A stretch of DNA of 11,282 nucleotides from Polaribacter sp. (GCA_029245665.1 JAQWOW010000281.1:1-11282); one strand, 5' to 3'; positions 1 to 8,105 are shown, counted from the stretch's first letter. Notes: generated by a model not told the origin, from the letters alone. Made by a program: numbers and translations.

Positions 1-1553
1 GCGGCTATGTTAATGGTAGAATTTGAAGGATACAAGTCTTCAATATTAACTTCCAATCGATTCCTTTTTTTGTTTGATACTAAATATTGTATCAAATTAT
101 CAATAAATTCATCAAAATCTTGAAAAGTGTTTGTGTTTAGGTAACTAGCTACTCTCCATTTCCAGAATCCTTCTCCAAATAAAACCCCTGATTTCTGATT
201 ATTATCCTCAAAAGTTACCAATAAAGGTTGCTTATTTTCTATTCCATTGATCTTTTGAAACAGCAATATTTCATGTTCTTTTGAAATGATAATATCACCA
301 AACTTATCTTTAAGTGGAGGGAATTGATGAAATCCAATATCCTTTTGTGAAAAAGTTAAAAAGGAATTGTTAAAAACAGCTTCATAAGATTCTGTTTGAT
401 TGATGGTATTTCTTGCTATTTGAAGTTGTTGTTTGTTGATGAAATTCCAATTTGTATTTGTACCAGAAATTAAAAAAAAATTCTTATTTTTAGTCTTAAT
501 TTGTTTAAAAACATCCTTAAACTTATTATTTACTTGATTTAAAATAACTAGCTGATAATCATTTATTTTTTTTTTAAATTTATTTATTAAAAAAACATCA
601 ACACTACGTTGTTTATTCTTCTCTATTGCTTTTTTTAGAGCTCCTAAATCTGGGTGTAAAACAGACGTTAAAATCAAGATTTTTGTTTGTTCATTTATGA
701 CTTCTACAGAGAAATTTTTGATATTATTTATTGTGTTTTTTTCACCTTTAATTGTTTTTAAGGAAGCAGTATAAAAATGCAGCCCTTCTTTATTTGATTT
801 TAAGTTGGTGGTGATTGTTTTAGAATTATCTGATGGTGAAAATTCTATTTTCTTTGAAAAAATAGTTTTTCCTTTTTTAGAAATTGAAAATTGAGATATA
901 ATTGTTTTATCTCCCTGGTAATTCAATAAAACTTCAACTGGAAATTTATTTTTTATATAACTATACTTATTGACATTTAACTGACTAATTTTTAAATCTT
1001 TATATTGAATTGTATCACCAAAAAGAATTGGATAAATTTTTTGATTCGAATTGATAAATTCATAATCATAGCCTATTGTTTGGTTACCATCAGTTAATAA
1101 AACTACTGGTGCAATCTTATTCTCATTCAATTCATTTATAGAAGAAATAGCTTCTGAAATATTGGTTTCAGAATCGGTAAAAGTAAGAGTATCTAAAGTA
1201 TTTAATTTACTGCCGAAAGAATATTCTTGAATGTCAAATTTTTCATTTATGCTTTTATCTTCTTTTATCTTCTTTAAGAAAGAAGTAATGTTTTTATCTT
1301 CATTAAAAAATAAAATAGAGTTAGAATTATCAGCTAAAACTGATAAAACTGGCTTTAATGATTCTAATTCTGTTGTTTTAATTTTAGGGTTTATCAACAG
1401 TAGTATCAACAAAAAAAGACTGGAAGTTTTTAAAAAAAACAACAAAAAATTATTCTTATCTCTATATTTTTCTTTGTAAAAATATTGAAGAAATGCAGCT
1501 AAGCCACTCAATACTAGCGAAATAATTATATATATAACAGTCTGTATTTGCAC
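1..1553 (-). CDS. VWA-domain membrane protein, N-terminal 517 residues (C-terminus cut by window edge)
   Basis: This reading frame is open from a GTG codon to the left edge. An in-frame TAA lies three codons upstream of the GTG, and the protein begins VQIQTVIYIIISLVLSG, so GTG at 1553 is the only reasonable start. Two hydrophobic helices (about residues 5-25 and 36-55) anchor it in the inner membrane. A von Willebrand A fold follows, with an intact MIDAS metal site: DNSNS at 75-79, T130 in ETNISEAI, and TDG at 154-156. Residues about 185-287 look like an immunoglobulin-like beta domain. From about 290 (KILILTSVLHPDLGALKKAI) the chain resembles the glutamine-amidotransferase-like fold of Bacteroidetes VWA proteins. 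The architecture is recognisable from flavobacterial genomes, but I know of no established function. It lies 92 bases after the EamA gene on the same strand, with no clear terminator between. A10 and A9 runs occur inside the coding strand. The family and reading frame are secure; the function is unknown. Confidence 0.85.
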   Translation of the reverse strand, partial: MQIQTVIYIIISLVLSGLAAFLQYFYKEKYRDKNNFLLFFLKTSSLFLLILLLINPKIKTTELESLKPVLSVLADNSNSILFFNEDKNITSFLKKIKEDKSINEKFDIQEYSFGSKLNTLDTLTFTDSETNISEAISSINELNENKIAPVVLLTDGNQTIGYDYEFINSNQKIYPILFGDTIQYKDLKISQLNVNKYSYIKNKFPVEVLLNYQGDKTIISQFSISKKGKTIFSKKIEFSPSDNSKTITTNLKSNKEGLHFYTASLKTIKGEKNTINNIKNFSVEVINEQTKILILTSVLHPDLGALKKAIEKNKQRSVDVFLINKFKKKINDYQLVILNQVNNKFKDVFKQIKTKNKNFFLISGTNTNWNFINKQQLQIARNTINQTESYEAVFNNSFLTFSQKDIGFHQFPPLKDKFGDIIISKEHEILLFQKINGIENKQPLLVTFEDNNQKSGVLFGEGFWKWRVASYLNTNTFQDFDEFIDNLIQYLVSNKKRNRLEVNIEDLYPSNSTINIA

Positions 1554-1645
1554 TAATTTTTATTTAATGTGAAAGATATAAAATAAGTATTTAAAAACTT
1601 TAAAGAATCTAAAAGTAATATGTTTGAAATGAAAGTTATTTATTT

Positions 1646-2539
1646 CTAAACTCTTTTACGACTTGTGATAAAATAGACTCCTGTTAACAAAATGAGAGAA
1701 GCTATTAAAGATTGGGTTGTTAATTTTTCATCTAAAAAATACCACCCCATAAATAATGCAATGACTGGATTTACATATGCTGAAGTTGCAACCTTCTCTG
1801 GTGAAACAACTTTTAATAGATAGTTAAAAGCTGTAAAAGCAACAACACCACCAAAAATGATTAACATAAGCATAGCTATTTGAACATTTGAACTCCAAGT
1901 TAAGGGAGAACTCCAGTGTTCATTTATGCTAAAACTACCTGTCAACAAAATAAAACTCGCTGCTAACATTTGATACCCTGTACTCACCAAAAAGCTTTTA
2001 GGTAATTCAGCTTTTGACACAAAAACACTTCCATAACTCCAACTTAAAACGCATGTTAGAATCATAAAAATGCCCAGTAAACTTCCTTCAGGGGTTGTTA
2101 ATTCTCTCTGATTTACTAATAAAAACATCCCGAACATACCAAGAGCAACACCAATTAGCGATTTTTTTTGAAATGGTTTTCTATCGATTAATTTTAATAA
2201 AAACAAAACAAATAAAGGCTGTGTAGATGCCAATAATGCTCCAAAGCCACTATCTACATATTTTAAAGCCCAAACGAAAACACCATTTCCATAAACCATA
2301 AAAAAAAATGAAGCCGCTACTGAGTTTAATAATTCCTTTTTAGAAATAGATAACTTTTGCTTGGAGAAAATGGCCAAACCAATCATTAAGACTCCTGCAA
2401 TAAAAAAACGAATGGAAGCTAAGAAAAAGGGGGGTAATTCTGATACAGCTATTTTATTAAACAAATAAGTTGACCCCCAAACAATATAAATTGCTACAAA
2501 AGCTACAACAATAAGTACTTTAGAAGTTTTATGAAGCAT
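1646..2539 (-). CDS. EamA-family (DMT superfamily) transporter, YedA/RhtA-like
   Basis: This 297-residue integral membrane protein has the standard length and layout of a ten-helix drug/metabolite transporter: two EamA repeats at about residues 10-141 and 154-292. The family signature near the first helix, YIVWGSTYL (18-26), is present, as is the second-repeat signature SPEKVATSAYVNPVIALFMGW region (246-266). Relatives such as YedA and RhtA export amino acids or other small metabolites from the cytoplasm, but substrate cannot be read from sequence in this family. The gene starts 154 bases after the end of hisIE on the same strand. I found no convincing terminator in that gap, so read-through from the his operon is possible. 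A TAnnTTTG-like box (TAAATTTG, 2555-2562) sits just before the start but lacks a matching upstream element. Family assignment is firm; the substrate, including any link to histidine, is unknown. Confidence 0.9.
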   Translation of the reverse strand: MLHKTSKVLIVVAFVAIYIVWGSTYLFNKIAVSELPPFFLASIRFFIAGVLMIGLAIFSKQKLSISKKELLNSVAASFFFMVYGNGVFVWALKYVDSGFGALLASTQPLFVLFLLKLIDRKPFQKKSLIGVALGMFGMFLLVNQRELTTPEGSLLGIFMILTCVLSWSYGSVFVSKAELPKSFLVSTGYQMLAASFILLTGSFSINEHWSSPLTWSSNVQIAMLMLIIFGGVVAFTAFNYLLKVVSPEKVATSAYVNPVIALFMGWYFLDEKLTTQSLIASLILLTGVYFITSRKRV

Positions 2540-2693
2540 CTATTTTTTTTCAAACAAATTTACTATTAAAATAAACACGGTTTCTGTTATGTTTAATATT
2601 TAAACTGCTTTAAAGATGTGAATCATCAAATTACTCTATGAATCAGTGAGGTGCTTCATTGAACACTTTGCTAAAGGCAGCTAAATAAAAAAT

Positions 2694-3299
2694 TTAGTGA
2701 TGTCTGCTTTTTAATTGTGCTTCAATATCTTTTAAAGTGAAGCCTTTTGCTTGCAGTAACATCAAATAATGAAAGAATAGGTCTGCAGATTCATATAAAA
2801 ATAATTCCTCATTATTATCCATTGCTTCTATAACAGTTTCAACAGCCTCTTCTCCTACTTTTTGAGCGACTTTATTAATTCCCTTGGCAAACAGACTGGC
2901 AACGTATGAATTTTGAGTGTCTTTATTCTCGATTCTTTCTGTAATAATTCTCTCTAAAGTTGAAAAGAAACCATAATTAGAGGTGTTCTCTTCATTCCAA
3001 CAAGTATCAGTACCTTTATGACAAGTTGGCCCTTTTGGATTTACTTGAACCAGCAATGTATCCTTGTCACAGTCTAATTTAATATCTACTAAATCTAATG
3101 TATTTCCACTTTCTTCACCTTTTGTCCAAAGTCTATTTTTAGTTCTACTAAAAAAAGTAACTAATTTTGTTTGAAGAGTTTTATTCAAGGCATCCTCATT
3201 CATAAAGCCGAGCATTAACACATTTTTAGTGGTTGCATCTTGAATAATTGCTGGGACTAAACCATCTTTATTTTTATTAAAATCTATATCCATTATCAT
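2694..3299 (-). CDS. hisIE: HisIE: phosphoribosyl-AMP cyclohydrolase / phosphoribosyl-ATP pyrophosphatase
   Basis: This is a fused bifunctional cytoplasmic enzyme for steps 2 and 3 of histidine synthesis: the HisE part removes pyrophosphate from phosphoribosyl-ATP, and the HisI part opens the adenine ring of phosphoribosyl-AMP. The HisI domain (about 1-110) shows the metal-binding elements DCD (76-78) and TCHKGTDTCW (92-101), with cysteines 77, 93 and 100. The HisE domain (about 113-201) is an alpha-helical MazG-like pyrophosphohydrolase with GEEAVETVIEA (149-159) and ESADLFFHYLMLL (170-182). The length of 201 residues is normal for the fusion. The first ATG (3299) overlaps the TGA of the preceding acetyltransferase as ATGA, which would couple translation. 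A second ATG at 3293 gives MDIDFNKN, which may be the true start, 2 bases after that stop. It is the last his gene of the cluster. Confidence 0.97.
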   Translation of the reverse strand: MIMDIDFNKNKDGLVPAIIQDATTKNVLMLGFMNEDALNKTLQTKLVTFFSRTKNRLWTKGEESGNTLDLVDIKLDCDKDTLLVQVNPKGPTCHKGTDTCWNEENTSNYGFFSTLERIITERIENKDTQNSYVASLFAKGINKVAQKVGEEAVETVIEAMDNNEELFLYESADLFFHYLMLLQAKGFTLKDIEAQLKSRHH

Positions 3300-3754
3300 A
3301 TTTTTAATTCCATTTTTACATCTGCAGATTCATAATAAGAATCTTTAATTTCAACCTGTGAAAATCCAATTTTTTCATAGAGTTTAATTGCGTCAACTAA
3401 TTTACTACTTGTTTCTAATATAACAGTTTCTATTTTTTTTTCTAAACAGATATCAACACATATTTGAATTAATTCTCTTCCAATCCCCAACCCTTTATAA
3501 TTCTCTCTAACCCCTAATTTTAGAAGTTCAAAAGTATTTTTATTAACAGGATTCAAGCATACAGTTCCCGCAATTTCGTTATTAGCATGTGCTAAAAAAA
3601 TTAATCCTCCATTTTTAAGATACTTGTTAGGATTGTCTAAAAGATCATCGTCAGCTTTTTCATACAAATCATATTTGTATAGCCACTCTAGAGAAATCTC
3701 TTTAAATTCTTGATGGTATCTGTCTTCATATTCTTTTATTTGGAAATCTTTCAT
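3296..3754 (-). CDS. GNAT-family N-acetyltransferase embedded in the his operon
   Basis: This 152-residue protein has a complete GNAT fold. The acetyl-CoA pyrophosphate-binding motif A is ENYKGLGIGREL (84-95), which fits the family R/Q-x-x-G-x-G/A pattern, and motif B is AIKLYEKIGF (122-131). No signal peptide or membrane segment is seen, so it is probably cytoplasmic. GNAT enzymes move an acetyl group from acetyl-CoA to an amine on a small molecule or protein. The acceptor here cannot be predicted. It starts 10 bases after hisF, and its stop overlaps the first possible hisIE start by 4 bases, so it is almost certainly co-transcribed and perhaps translationally coupled. No step of the standard histidine pathway needs an acetyltransferase, and HisB already carries the histidinol-phosphate phosphatase, so it is not filling an obvious gap. 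The family is certain; the function and any histidine-related role are unknown. Confidence 0.9.
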   Translation of the reverse strand: MKDFQIKEYEDRYHQEFKEISLEWLYKYDLYEKADDDLLDNPNKYLKNGGLIFLAHANNEIAGTVCLNPVNKNTFELLKLGVRENYKGLGIGRELIQICVDICLEKKIETVILETSSKLVDAIKLYEKIGFSQVEIKDSYYESADVKMELKI

Positions 3755-3764
3755 TTTACAAAAG

Positions 3765-4520
3765 CTAAATTCGAATTGGGATATTGTTATTAAAAAGCTC
3801 TTGTTTTAACTTAATAATTGGGATTTCTCCGAAGTGAAAGACACTTGCTGCCAGAGCTGCATCGGCTTTACCTTTTTGAAAAGCATCAATAAAATGTTCA
3901 ATAGAACCTGCTCCACCAGAAGCAATGATTGGAATGTTCAATTCGGATGATAATTTTGACAATGCTTCATTTGCAAAACCAGATTTTGTACCGTCATTAT
4001 TCATAGAAGTAAATAAAATTTCTCCTGCTCCACGCTTTTCAACCTCTTTAGCCCAATCAAATAAATTTAATTGAGTAGGAATAGTTCCTCCTGCCAAATG
4101 AACAATCCATTCTCCGCCAATTTTTTTTGCATCAATCGCAACAACAACACATTGACTTCCAAATTTTTCAGCCAATTCATTTACCAAATCTGGTCTTTTT
4201 ATTGCCGATGAATTAATGGATACTTTATCTGCTCCAGATTTTAATAATAAATCAACATCTGAAATTGATGAAATTCCACCACCAACGGTAAAAGGGATGT
4301 TTACTTGCTCAGCTACTTTTAAAACCATTTCTATCATGGTTTTTCTACCATCTAAGGTTGCAGAAATATCTAAAAAAACCAATTCATCTGCTCCTAAATC
4401 AGCATATTGTTTTGCTAAATTTACTGGATCTCCTGCATCTATTAAGTTTACAAAATTCACCCCTTTAACCGTCCGCCCATTTTTAATATCTAAACAAGGA
4501 ATTATTCTTTTTGTAAGCAT
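3765..4520 (-). CDS. hisF: HisF: imidazole glycerol phosphate synthase, cyclase subunit
   Basis: HisF is a TIM barrel that uses ammonia delivered by HisH to turn PRFAR into imidazole glycerol phosphate plus AICAR, the latter returning to purine synthesis. The 251-residue length is standard. The start MLTKRIIPCLDI carries the first catalytic aspartate (D11), and the second lies in VVVAIDAKK (D130). The phosphate-binding loops FTVGGGIS (77-84) and IIASGGAGS are present. The gene begins one base after the hisA stop codon, which suggests translational coupling, and it ends in TAG 10 bases before the acetyltransferase gene. It resembles HisA as expected for the half-barrel-duplicated pair, but its N-terminus and cyclase-type motifs distinguish it clearly. 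Confidence 0.98.
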   Translation of the reverse strand: MLTKRIIPCLDIKNGRTVKGVNFVNLIDAGDPVNLAKQYADLGADELVFLDISATLDGRKTMIEMVLKVAEQVNIPFTVGGGISSISDVDLLLKSGADKVSINSSAIKRPDLVNELAEKFGSQCVVVAIDAKKIGGEWIVHLAGGTIPTQLNLFDWAKEVEKRGAGEILFTSMNNDGTKSGFANEALSKLSSELNIPIIASGGAGSIEHFIDAFQKGKADAALAASVFHFGEIPIIKLKQELFNNNIPIRI

Positions 4521-4521
4521 A

Positions 4522-5259
4522 TTATTGATTGATTATAAAATTTTCTAATTGTTTTAAACTAATTTTATTTTCGTAAATTGCTTTTCCAATAATAGCAGCC
4601 TCACACCCACTTTCTGCCAATTTAGGCAATTCATTAAATGTAGATATACCACCTGAAGCAATTAGTTTTATAGGTTTTAGATGTCTTAAAATATCGTTAT
4701 AAATATTAAAACTTGGCCCTTGTAACATTCCATCTTTAGAGATGTCTGTACAAATTACATAGTGTATTCCTTTTTTCTTATAATTTTTAATAAACGGAAT
4801 CAATTCCAAAGAACTTTCTTCTAGCCATCCGTTGGTTGCAATTTTACCTCCAGAATTATCTGGATAAAAATCAGCACCTAAAATAATTTTATGACTACCA
4901 AATCTTTCAATCCAACCTTCAAAAATTGAGGTATTTTTTACGGCGATACTCCCTCCTGTAATTTGATTTGCTCCTGAATCAAAGGCAATTTCTAAATCTT
5001 TATCAGATTTTAATCCTCCACCAAAATCAATACTTAAACTAGTTTTGGAGGCAATTTTTTCCAGTACATCATAATTGATTATTCTACTAGCCTTTGCACC
5101 ATCTAAATCAACTAGGTGCAAGTGTTTTATCCCTGAAGCTTCGAATTCTTTGGCAACTTCTAATGGGTTTTCATTGTAAATTTTCTTCGTGTTGTAATCT
5201 CCTTTTGTTAAACGAACACATTTCCCTTCAATAATATCAATAGCTGGTATTATTCTCAT
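4522..5259 (-). CDS. hisA: HisA: ProFAR isomerase
   Basis: HisA is a TIM-barrel isomerase that opens the ribose ring of ProFAR in an Amadori rearrangement, giving PRFAR for HisHF. The 245-residue length is typical. The catalytic general base is D8 in IIPAIDIIEGKCVRL. The opposite side of the barrel has GAD (128-130), where D130 is the likely general acid, and TDISKDGMLQGPS (171-183), a family hallmark. The phosphate loops are DFGGGL (78-83) and IASGGIS. It starts 2 bases after hisH and ends one base before hisF, the classic H-A-F order. With a separate, canonical HisF next door and no trpF-like features, there is no reason to suspect a PriA-type dual enzyme. Confidence 0.98.
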   Translation of the reverse strand: MRIIPAIDIIEGKCVRLTKGDYNTKKIYNENPLEVAKEFEASGIKHLHLVDLDGAKASRIINYDVLEKIASKTSLSIDFGGGLKSDKDLEIAFDSGANQITGGSIAVKNTSIFEGWIERFGSHKIILGADFYPDNSGGKIATNGWLEESSLELIPFIKNYKKKGIHYVICTDISKDGMLQGPSFNIYNDILRHLKPIKLIASGGISTFNELPKLAESGCEAAIIGKAIYENKISLKQLENFIINQ

Positions 5260-5261
5260 TT

Positions 5262-5843
5262 TTATAATTCTATAAAGTTTTTTAAAATTTTAGCTCCTTC
5301 TGTTCCACTTTTTTCTGGATGAAACTGAACACCATAAAAATTATTTTTTTGCAAGGCAGAAGCATAAGAGATTTTATAGTCTGTTGTTGCAATTGATTCA
5401 TCACAAGTCTCTGCATAGAAACTGTGAACTAAATACATGAATTCTTTTTCTTTGACCCCATTAAACAATGCAGACTTTAAATCAAATATTACATTCCAAC
5501 CCATTTGGGGTACTTTTAGAGAATTTGTAAAACGTTTTACATCCACATCAAAAATACCCAATCCTTTTGTATTTCCTTCCTCAGAGAATCGACACATTAA
5601 CTGCATGCCTAAACAAATACCTAAAACAGGTTGTTTTAATTTAGGAATCACCTCATTCAATCCACTTTCTTTGAGCATTTTCATAGCAGAACTTGCTTCT
5701 CCAACACCCGGAAAGATTATTTTATCTGCTGCTTTAATTTCATCAATATTATTTGATAAAATAGCATTGATTCCCAATCGTTTAAAAGCAAACTGAATGC
5801 TTTTAATATTCCCAGCTCCATAATCTATAATTAATAATTTCAT
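5262..5843 (-). CDS. hisH: HisH: imidazole glycerol phosphate synthase, glutaminase subunit
   Basis: HisH is a class I glutamine amidotransferase. It hydrolyses glutamine and channels ammonia through the HisF barrel in the HisHF heterodimer. The 193-residue length is normal. The catalytic triad is complete: C77 in the nucleophile elbow GICLGMQL (76-82 core), and H175 and E177 in GVQFHPEKSG (171-180). The oxyanion-loop motif PGVG is at 45-48. The start MKLLIIDYGAGN is the standard N-terminus of the family, which fixes the start codon. It follows hisB by 24 bases and precedes hisA by 2 bases. Confidence 0.98.
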   Translation of the reverse strand: MKLLIIDYGAGNIKSIQFAFKRLGINAILSNNIDEIKAADKIIFPGVGEASSAMKMLKESGLNEVIPKLKQPVLGICLGMQLMCRFSEEGNTKGLGIFDVDVKRFTNSLKVPQMGWNVIFDLKSALFNGVKEKEFMYLVHSFYAETCDESIATTDYKISYASALQKNNFYGVQFHPEKSGTEGAKILKNFIEL

Positions 5844-5867
5844 TTAATAGATTTTGTCTATTTATAG

Positions 5868-7007
5868 TTACAACATTCCTTTTGTGGATGGAAGAAACAT
5901 CTTATTTGAGTCTCTTTTTACAGCCATTTTCATTGCTTTTGCAAACGCTTTAAAAATACCTTCAATTTTATGATGTTCATTAAGACCTTCCGCTTTTATA
6001 TTTAAATTACATTTTGCACCGTCTGTGAATGATTTAAATAAATGAAAAAACATTTCTGTTGGCATATCACCAATTTTTTCTCTTTTAAATTCTACCTCCC
6101 ATTCCAACCAATTTCTTCCACCAAAATCAACAGCAACTTGGGCTAAACAATCATCCATAGGTAAGCAAAAACCATATCTTTCTATCCCTAATTTAGACCC
6201 TAAAGCTTTGTTGAACAATTCACCCAAAGCAATCATTGTATCTTCTATGGTATGGTGTTCATCTACTTCTAGATCACCTTTAACATTAATTGTTAAGTCC
6301 ATTGCACCATGTCTACCTATTTGATCTAACATATGATCGAAAAAAGAAAGTCCAGTATTGATGTTGTTTTTACCAGAACCATCGAGGTTTACCTTACTAT
6401 AAATCTCGGTTTCATTAGTTTTTCTTGTAATTTCTGCAACTCTATCTTTTAGTTTTAAAAATTCATAAATTGTTGACCAATCAGAACTTGTTAGTGCAAT
6501 ACAATCTATAATTTCTTGCTTTAAGGATGCTATTTCATCAGCTCCCAGCTCCGTGTTTTTTGACAAATAAATACCTTTGGCTCCTAAATTTTTTGCCAAT
6601 TCCATGTCTGTTATTCTATCTCCCAAAACAAAAGAATTTTTTAAATCATAATTTTCGGAGAAATATTTTGTTAACAAACCTGTTCTTGGTTTTCTTGTTT
6701 GGGCATTTTCATGCGGAAAAGTTTTGTCTATGTGGACTTCAGAGAAAACAACTCCTTCTTTTTCAAAGGCCGTTATAATTTTATTTTGAGCAGGCCAAAA
6801 AGTATCTTCAGGAAAACTTTTAGTTCCTAAACCATCTTGATTTGTTACCATTACCAATTCAAAATCAAGTTCCATAGCTATTTTAGCCATATATTGAAAA
6901 ACTTTTGGATAAAATTCTAGTTTCTCTAGACTGTCTAATTGGTAATCTTGTGGCGGCTCTATTACTAAAGTTCCGTCTCTATCTATAAATAATACTTTTT
7001 TACTCAT
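5868..7007 (-). CDS. hisB: HisB: bifunctional histidinol-phosphate phosphatase / imidazole glycerol-phosphate dehydratase
   Basis: This 379-residue fusion catalyses two non-consecutive steps: dehydration of imidazole glycerol phosphate and dephosphorylation of histidinol phosphate. The N-terminal HAD phosphatase (about 1-170) has the nucleophile motif DRDGTL (D9, D11), K106 in TRKPRTG and the acidic motif LGDRITD (D130, D134). The C-terminal dehydratase (about 185-379) has the duplicated metal-binding elements DEHHTIEDT (249-257) and NEHHKIEG (343-350), plus FFDHMLDQIGRHG (222-234). The Cys/His zinc loop known in E. coli HisB-N, just before the RKP lysine, is missing: the equivalent stretch reads HIDKTFPHENAQTRKP with no cysteine. 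I believe this is normal for Bacteroidetes HisB, from memory only. It starts 42 bases after hisC. Having both activities means no separate hisN-type phosphatase is needed. Confidence 0.97.
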   Translation of the reverse strand: MSKKVLFIDRDGTLVIEPPQDYQLDSLEKLEFYPKVFQYMAKIAMELDFELVMVTNQDGLGTKSFPEDTFWPAQNKIITAFEKEGVVFSEVHIDKTFPHENAQTRKPRTGLLTKYFSENYDLKNSFVLGDRITDMELAKNLGAKGIYLSKNTELGADEIASLKQEIIDCIALTSSDWSTIYEFLKLKDRVAEITRKTNETEIYSKVNLDGSGKNNINTGLSFFDHMLDQIGRHGAMDLTINVKGDLEVDEHHTIEDTMIALGELFNKALGSKLGIERYGFCLPMDDCLAQVAVDFGGRNWLEWEVEFKREKIGDMPTEMFFHLFKSFTDGAKCNLNIKAEGLNEHHKIEGIFKAFAKAMKMAVKRDSNKMFLPSTKGML

Positions 7008-7049
7008 TTTATTATTTTTAGCAATCCCGATACGAGCTCAGAATTATAT

Positions 7050-8105
7050 TTATTGTATTGACTTTAATGCTCTGATCAAACGCTGGTTTTCTTCACAAAC
7101 TCCAACGCTTATTCGAAGACAGTTGTTACATAAAGGTTCTGTAGTTCTATTTCTTATAACAATTCCATATTCTAACAATTGATTGTAACGAACTGTAGCG
7201 TCATCAACTTTAATCAAAAGAAAATTACCGTCTGAAGGGTATACTTTTTCAATATAACTGACACAACATTCTAATTCTTTTTTAAGGCGTTTCCTTTCGC
7301 TTATCAATTGTGCAACTTCATTTTTAATTTCATCCATTTTTTGAAGTTTACTAATTGCTCTTTGTTGTGATAATTCGTTGACGTTGTAGGGCGGTTTTAT
7401 AGTATTTAAAATAGTTATAATTTCTCTAGACGCATAACAAGCTCCTATACGAATTCCTGCCAAAGCATATGCTTTAGATAACGTTTGGGCAACAATTAAA
7501 TTAGGGAATTCCTCCAATCTTGCCAACCAACTTTTTTCCTCTGAAAAATCAATATATGCTTCATCTACAATGACCAACCCATTAAATTTTAGAAGTAATT
7601 TTTCAATAGAGCGAGTATGCATACTATTCCCTGTTGGGTTGTTGGGAGAGCATAAAAATAATATTTTGCTATTTGTGTCTGCTTGATCTAAAATTTGATT
7701 AACAATAGGTTGAAAATCATTGTCTAAAAATACTTTTCTATTTTCTATGGCATTAATATCTGCTAAAACAGCATACATACCATAAGTGGGTGGTAACGTA
7801 ATGAGGTTGTCTTGGTTTGGCTCACAAAAAGCTCTAATAATTAAGTCTAGGACTTCATCACTTCCATTTCCTAAAAATATATTTTCTTTATTGATACCTT
7901 TAATTTTAGACAACAATTTTTTTACATTATGTTGATGTGGATCCGGATATCGATTTACCCCGTTTTCAAAAGGGTTCTCATTTGCGTCTAAAAAAACCAT
8001 CTCTTTTGAAGTTGCATCCTTATAATCATCCCTTGCAGAAGAATAAGGCTTCAGAGATTTGATGTTTTCTCTAGTTAAATTGTTGATATTAAATTTTTTT
8101 TTCAT
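7050..8105 (-). CDS. hisC: HisC: histidinol-phosphate aminotransferase
   Basis: HisC is a fold-type I PLP enzyme that converts imidazole acetol phosphate plus glutamate to L-histidinol phosphate and 2-oxoglutarate. The 351-residue length is typical. The PLP lysine is K211 in TLSKAYALAGIRIG (208-221). The pyridine-nitrogen aspartate D181 and Y184 lie in VDEAYIDF, the cofactor-site motif CSPNNPTGN is at 152-160, and the substrate-binding arginine R331 is in NCLRISVG. The start MKKKFNINNLTRENI matches the short N-terminal arm expected of the family. It lies 37 bases after hisD and 42 bases before hisB, so these are the widest gaps inside the operon, but neither contains an obvious promoter or terminator. 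Confidence 0.97.
   Translation of the reverse strand: MKKKFNINNLTRENIKSLKPYSSARDDYKDATSKEMVFLDANENPFENGVNRYPDPHQHNVKKLLSKIKGINKENIFLGNGSDEVLDLIIRAFCEPNQDNLITLPPTYGMYAVLADINAIENRKVFLDNDFQPIVNQILDQADTNSKILFLCSPNNPTGNSMHTRSIEKLLLKFNGLVIVDEAYIDFSEEKSWLARLEEFPNLIVAQTLSKAYALAGIRIGACYASREIITILNTIKPPYNVNELSQQRAISKLQKMDEIKNEVAQLISERKRLKKELECCVSYIEKVYPSDGNFLLIKVDDATVRYNQLLEYGIVIRNRTTEPLCNNCLRISVGVCEENQRLIRALKSIQ

Noticed and set aside
1231..1479. Plus-strand reading frame of 82 codons
   Set aside because: It lies opposite the VWA gene, whose membrane helix and MIDAS motifs are clearly encoded on the minus strand. The predicted peptide is low-complexity and resembles nothing I know.
2555..2562. TAAATTTG as a promoter -7 box for the EamA gene
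   Set aside because: It matches TAnnTTTG, but no TTTG or TTG lies 19-23 bases upstream, and such a box is expected by chance in DNA this AT-rich. Not listed as a feature.
2640..2697. Possible his operon terminator after hisIE
   Set aside because: The 6-bp AT-only stem at 2681-2697 includes the hisIE stop codon and is not followed by a U-tract. The GTGTTCAAUGAAGCAC element nearby pairs only over 3-5 bases.
4216..6778. Plus-strand frames opposite hisF, hisH and hisB (4216-4548, 5437-5796, 6527-6778)
   Set aside because: Each is an antisense shadow of a his gene with complete catalytic motifs. None has a recognisable domain or independent support.
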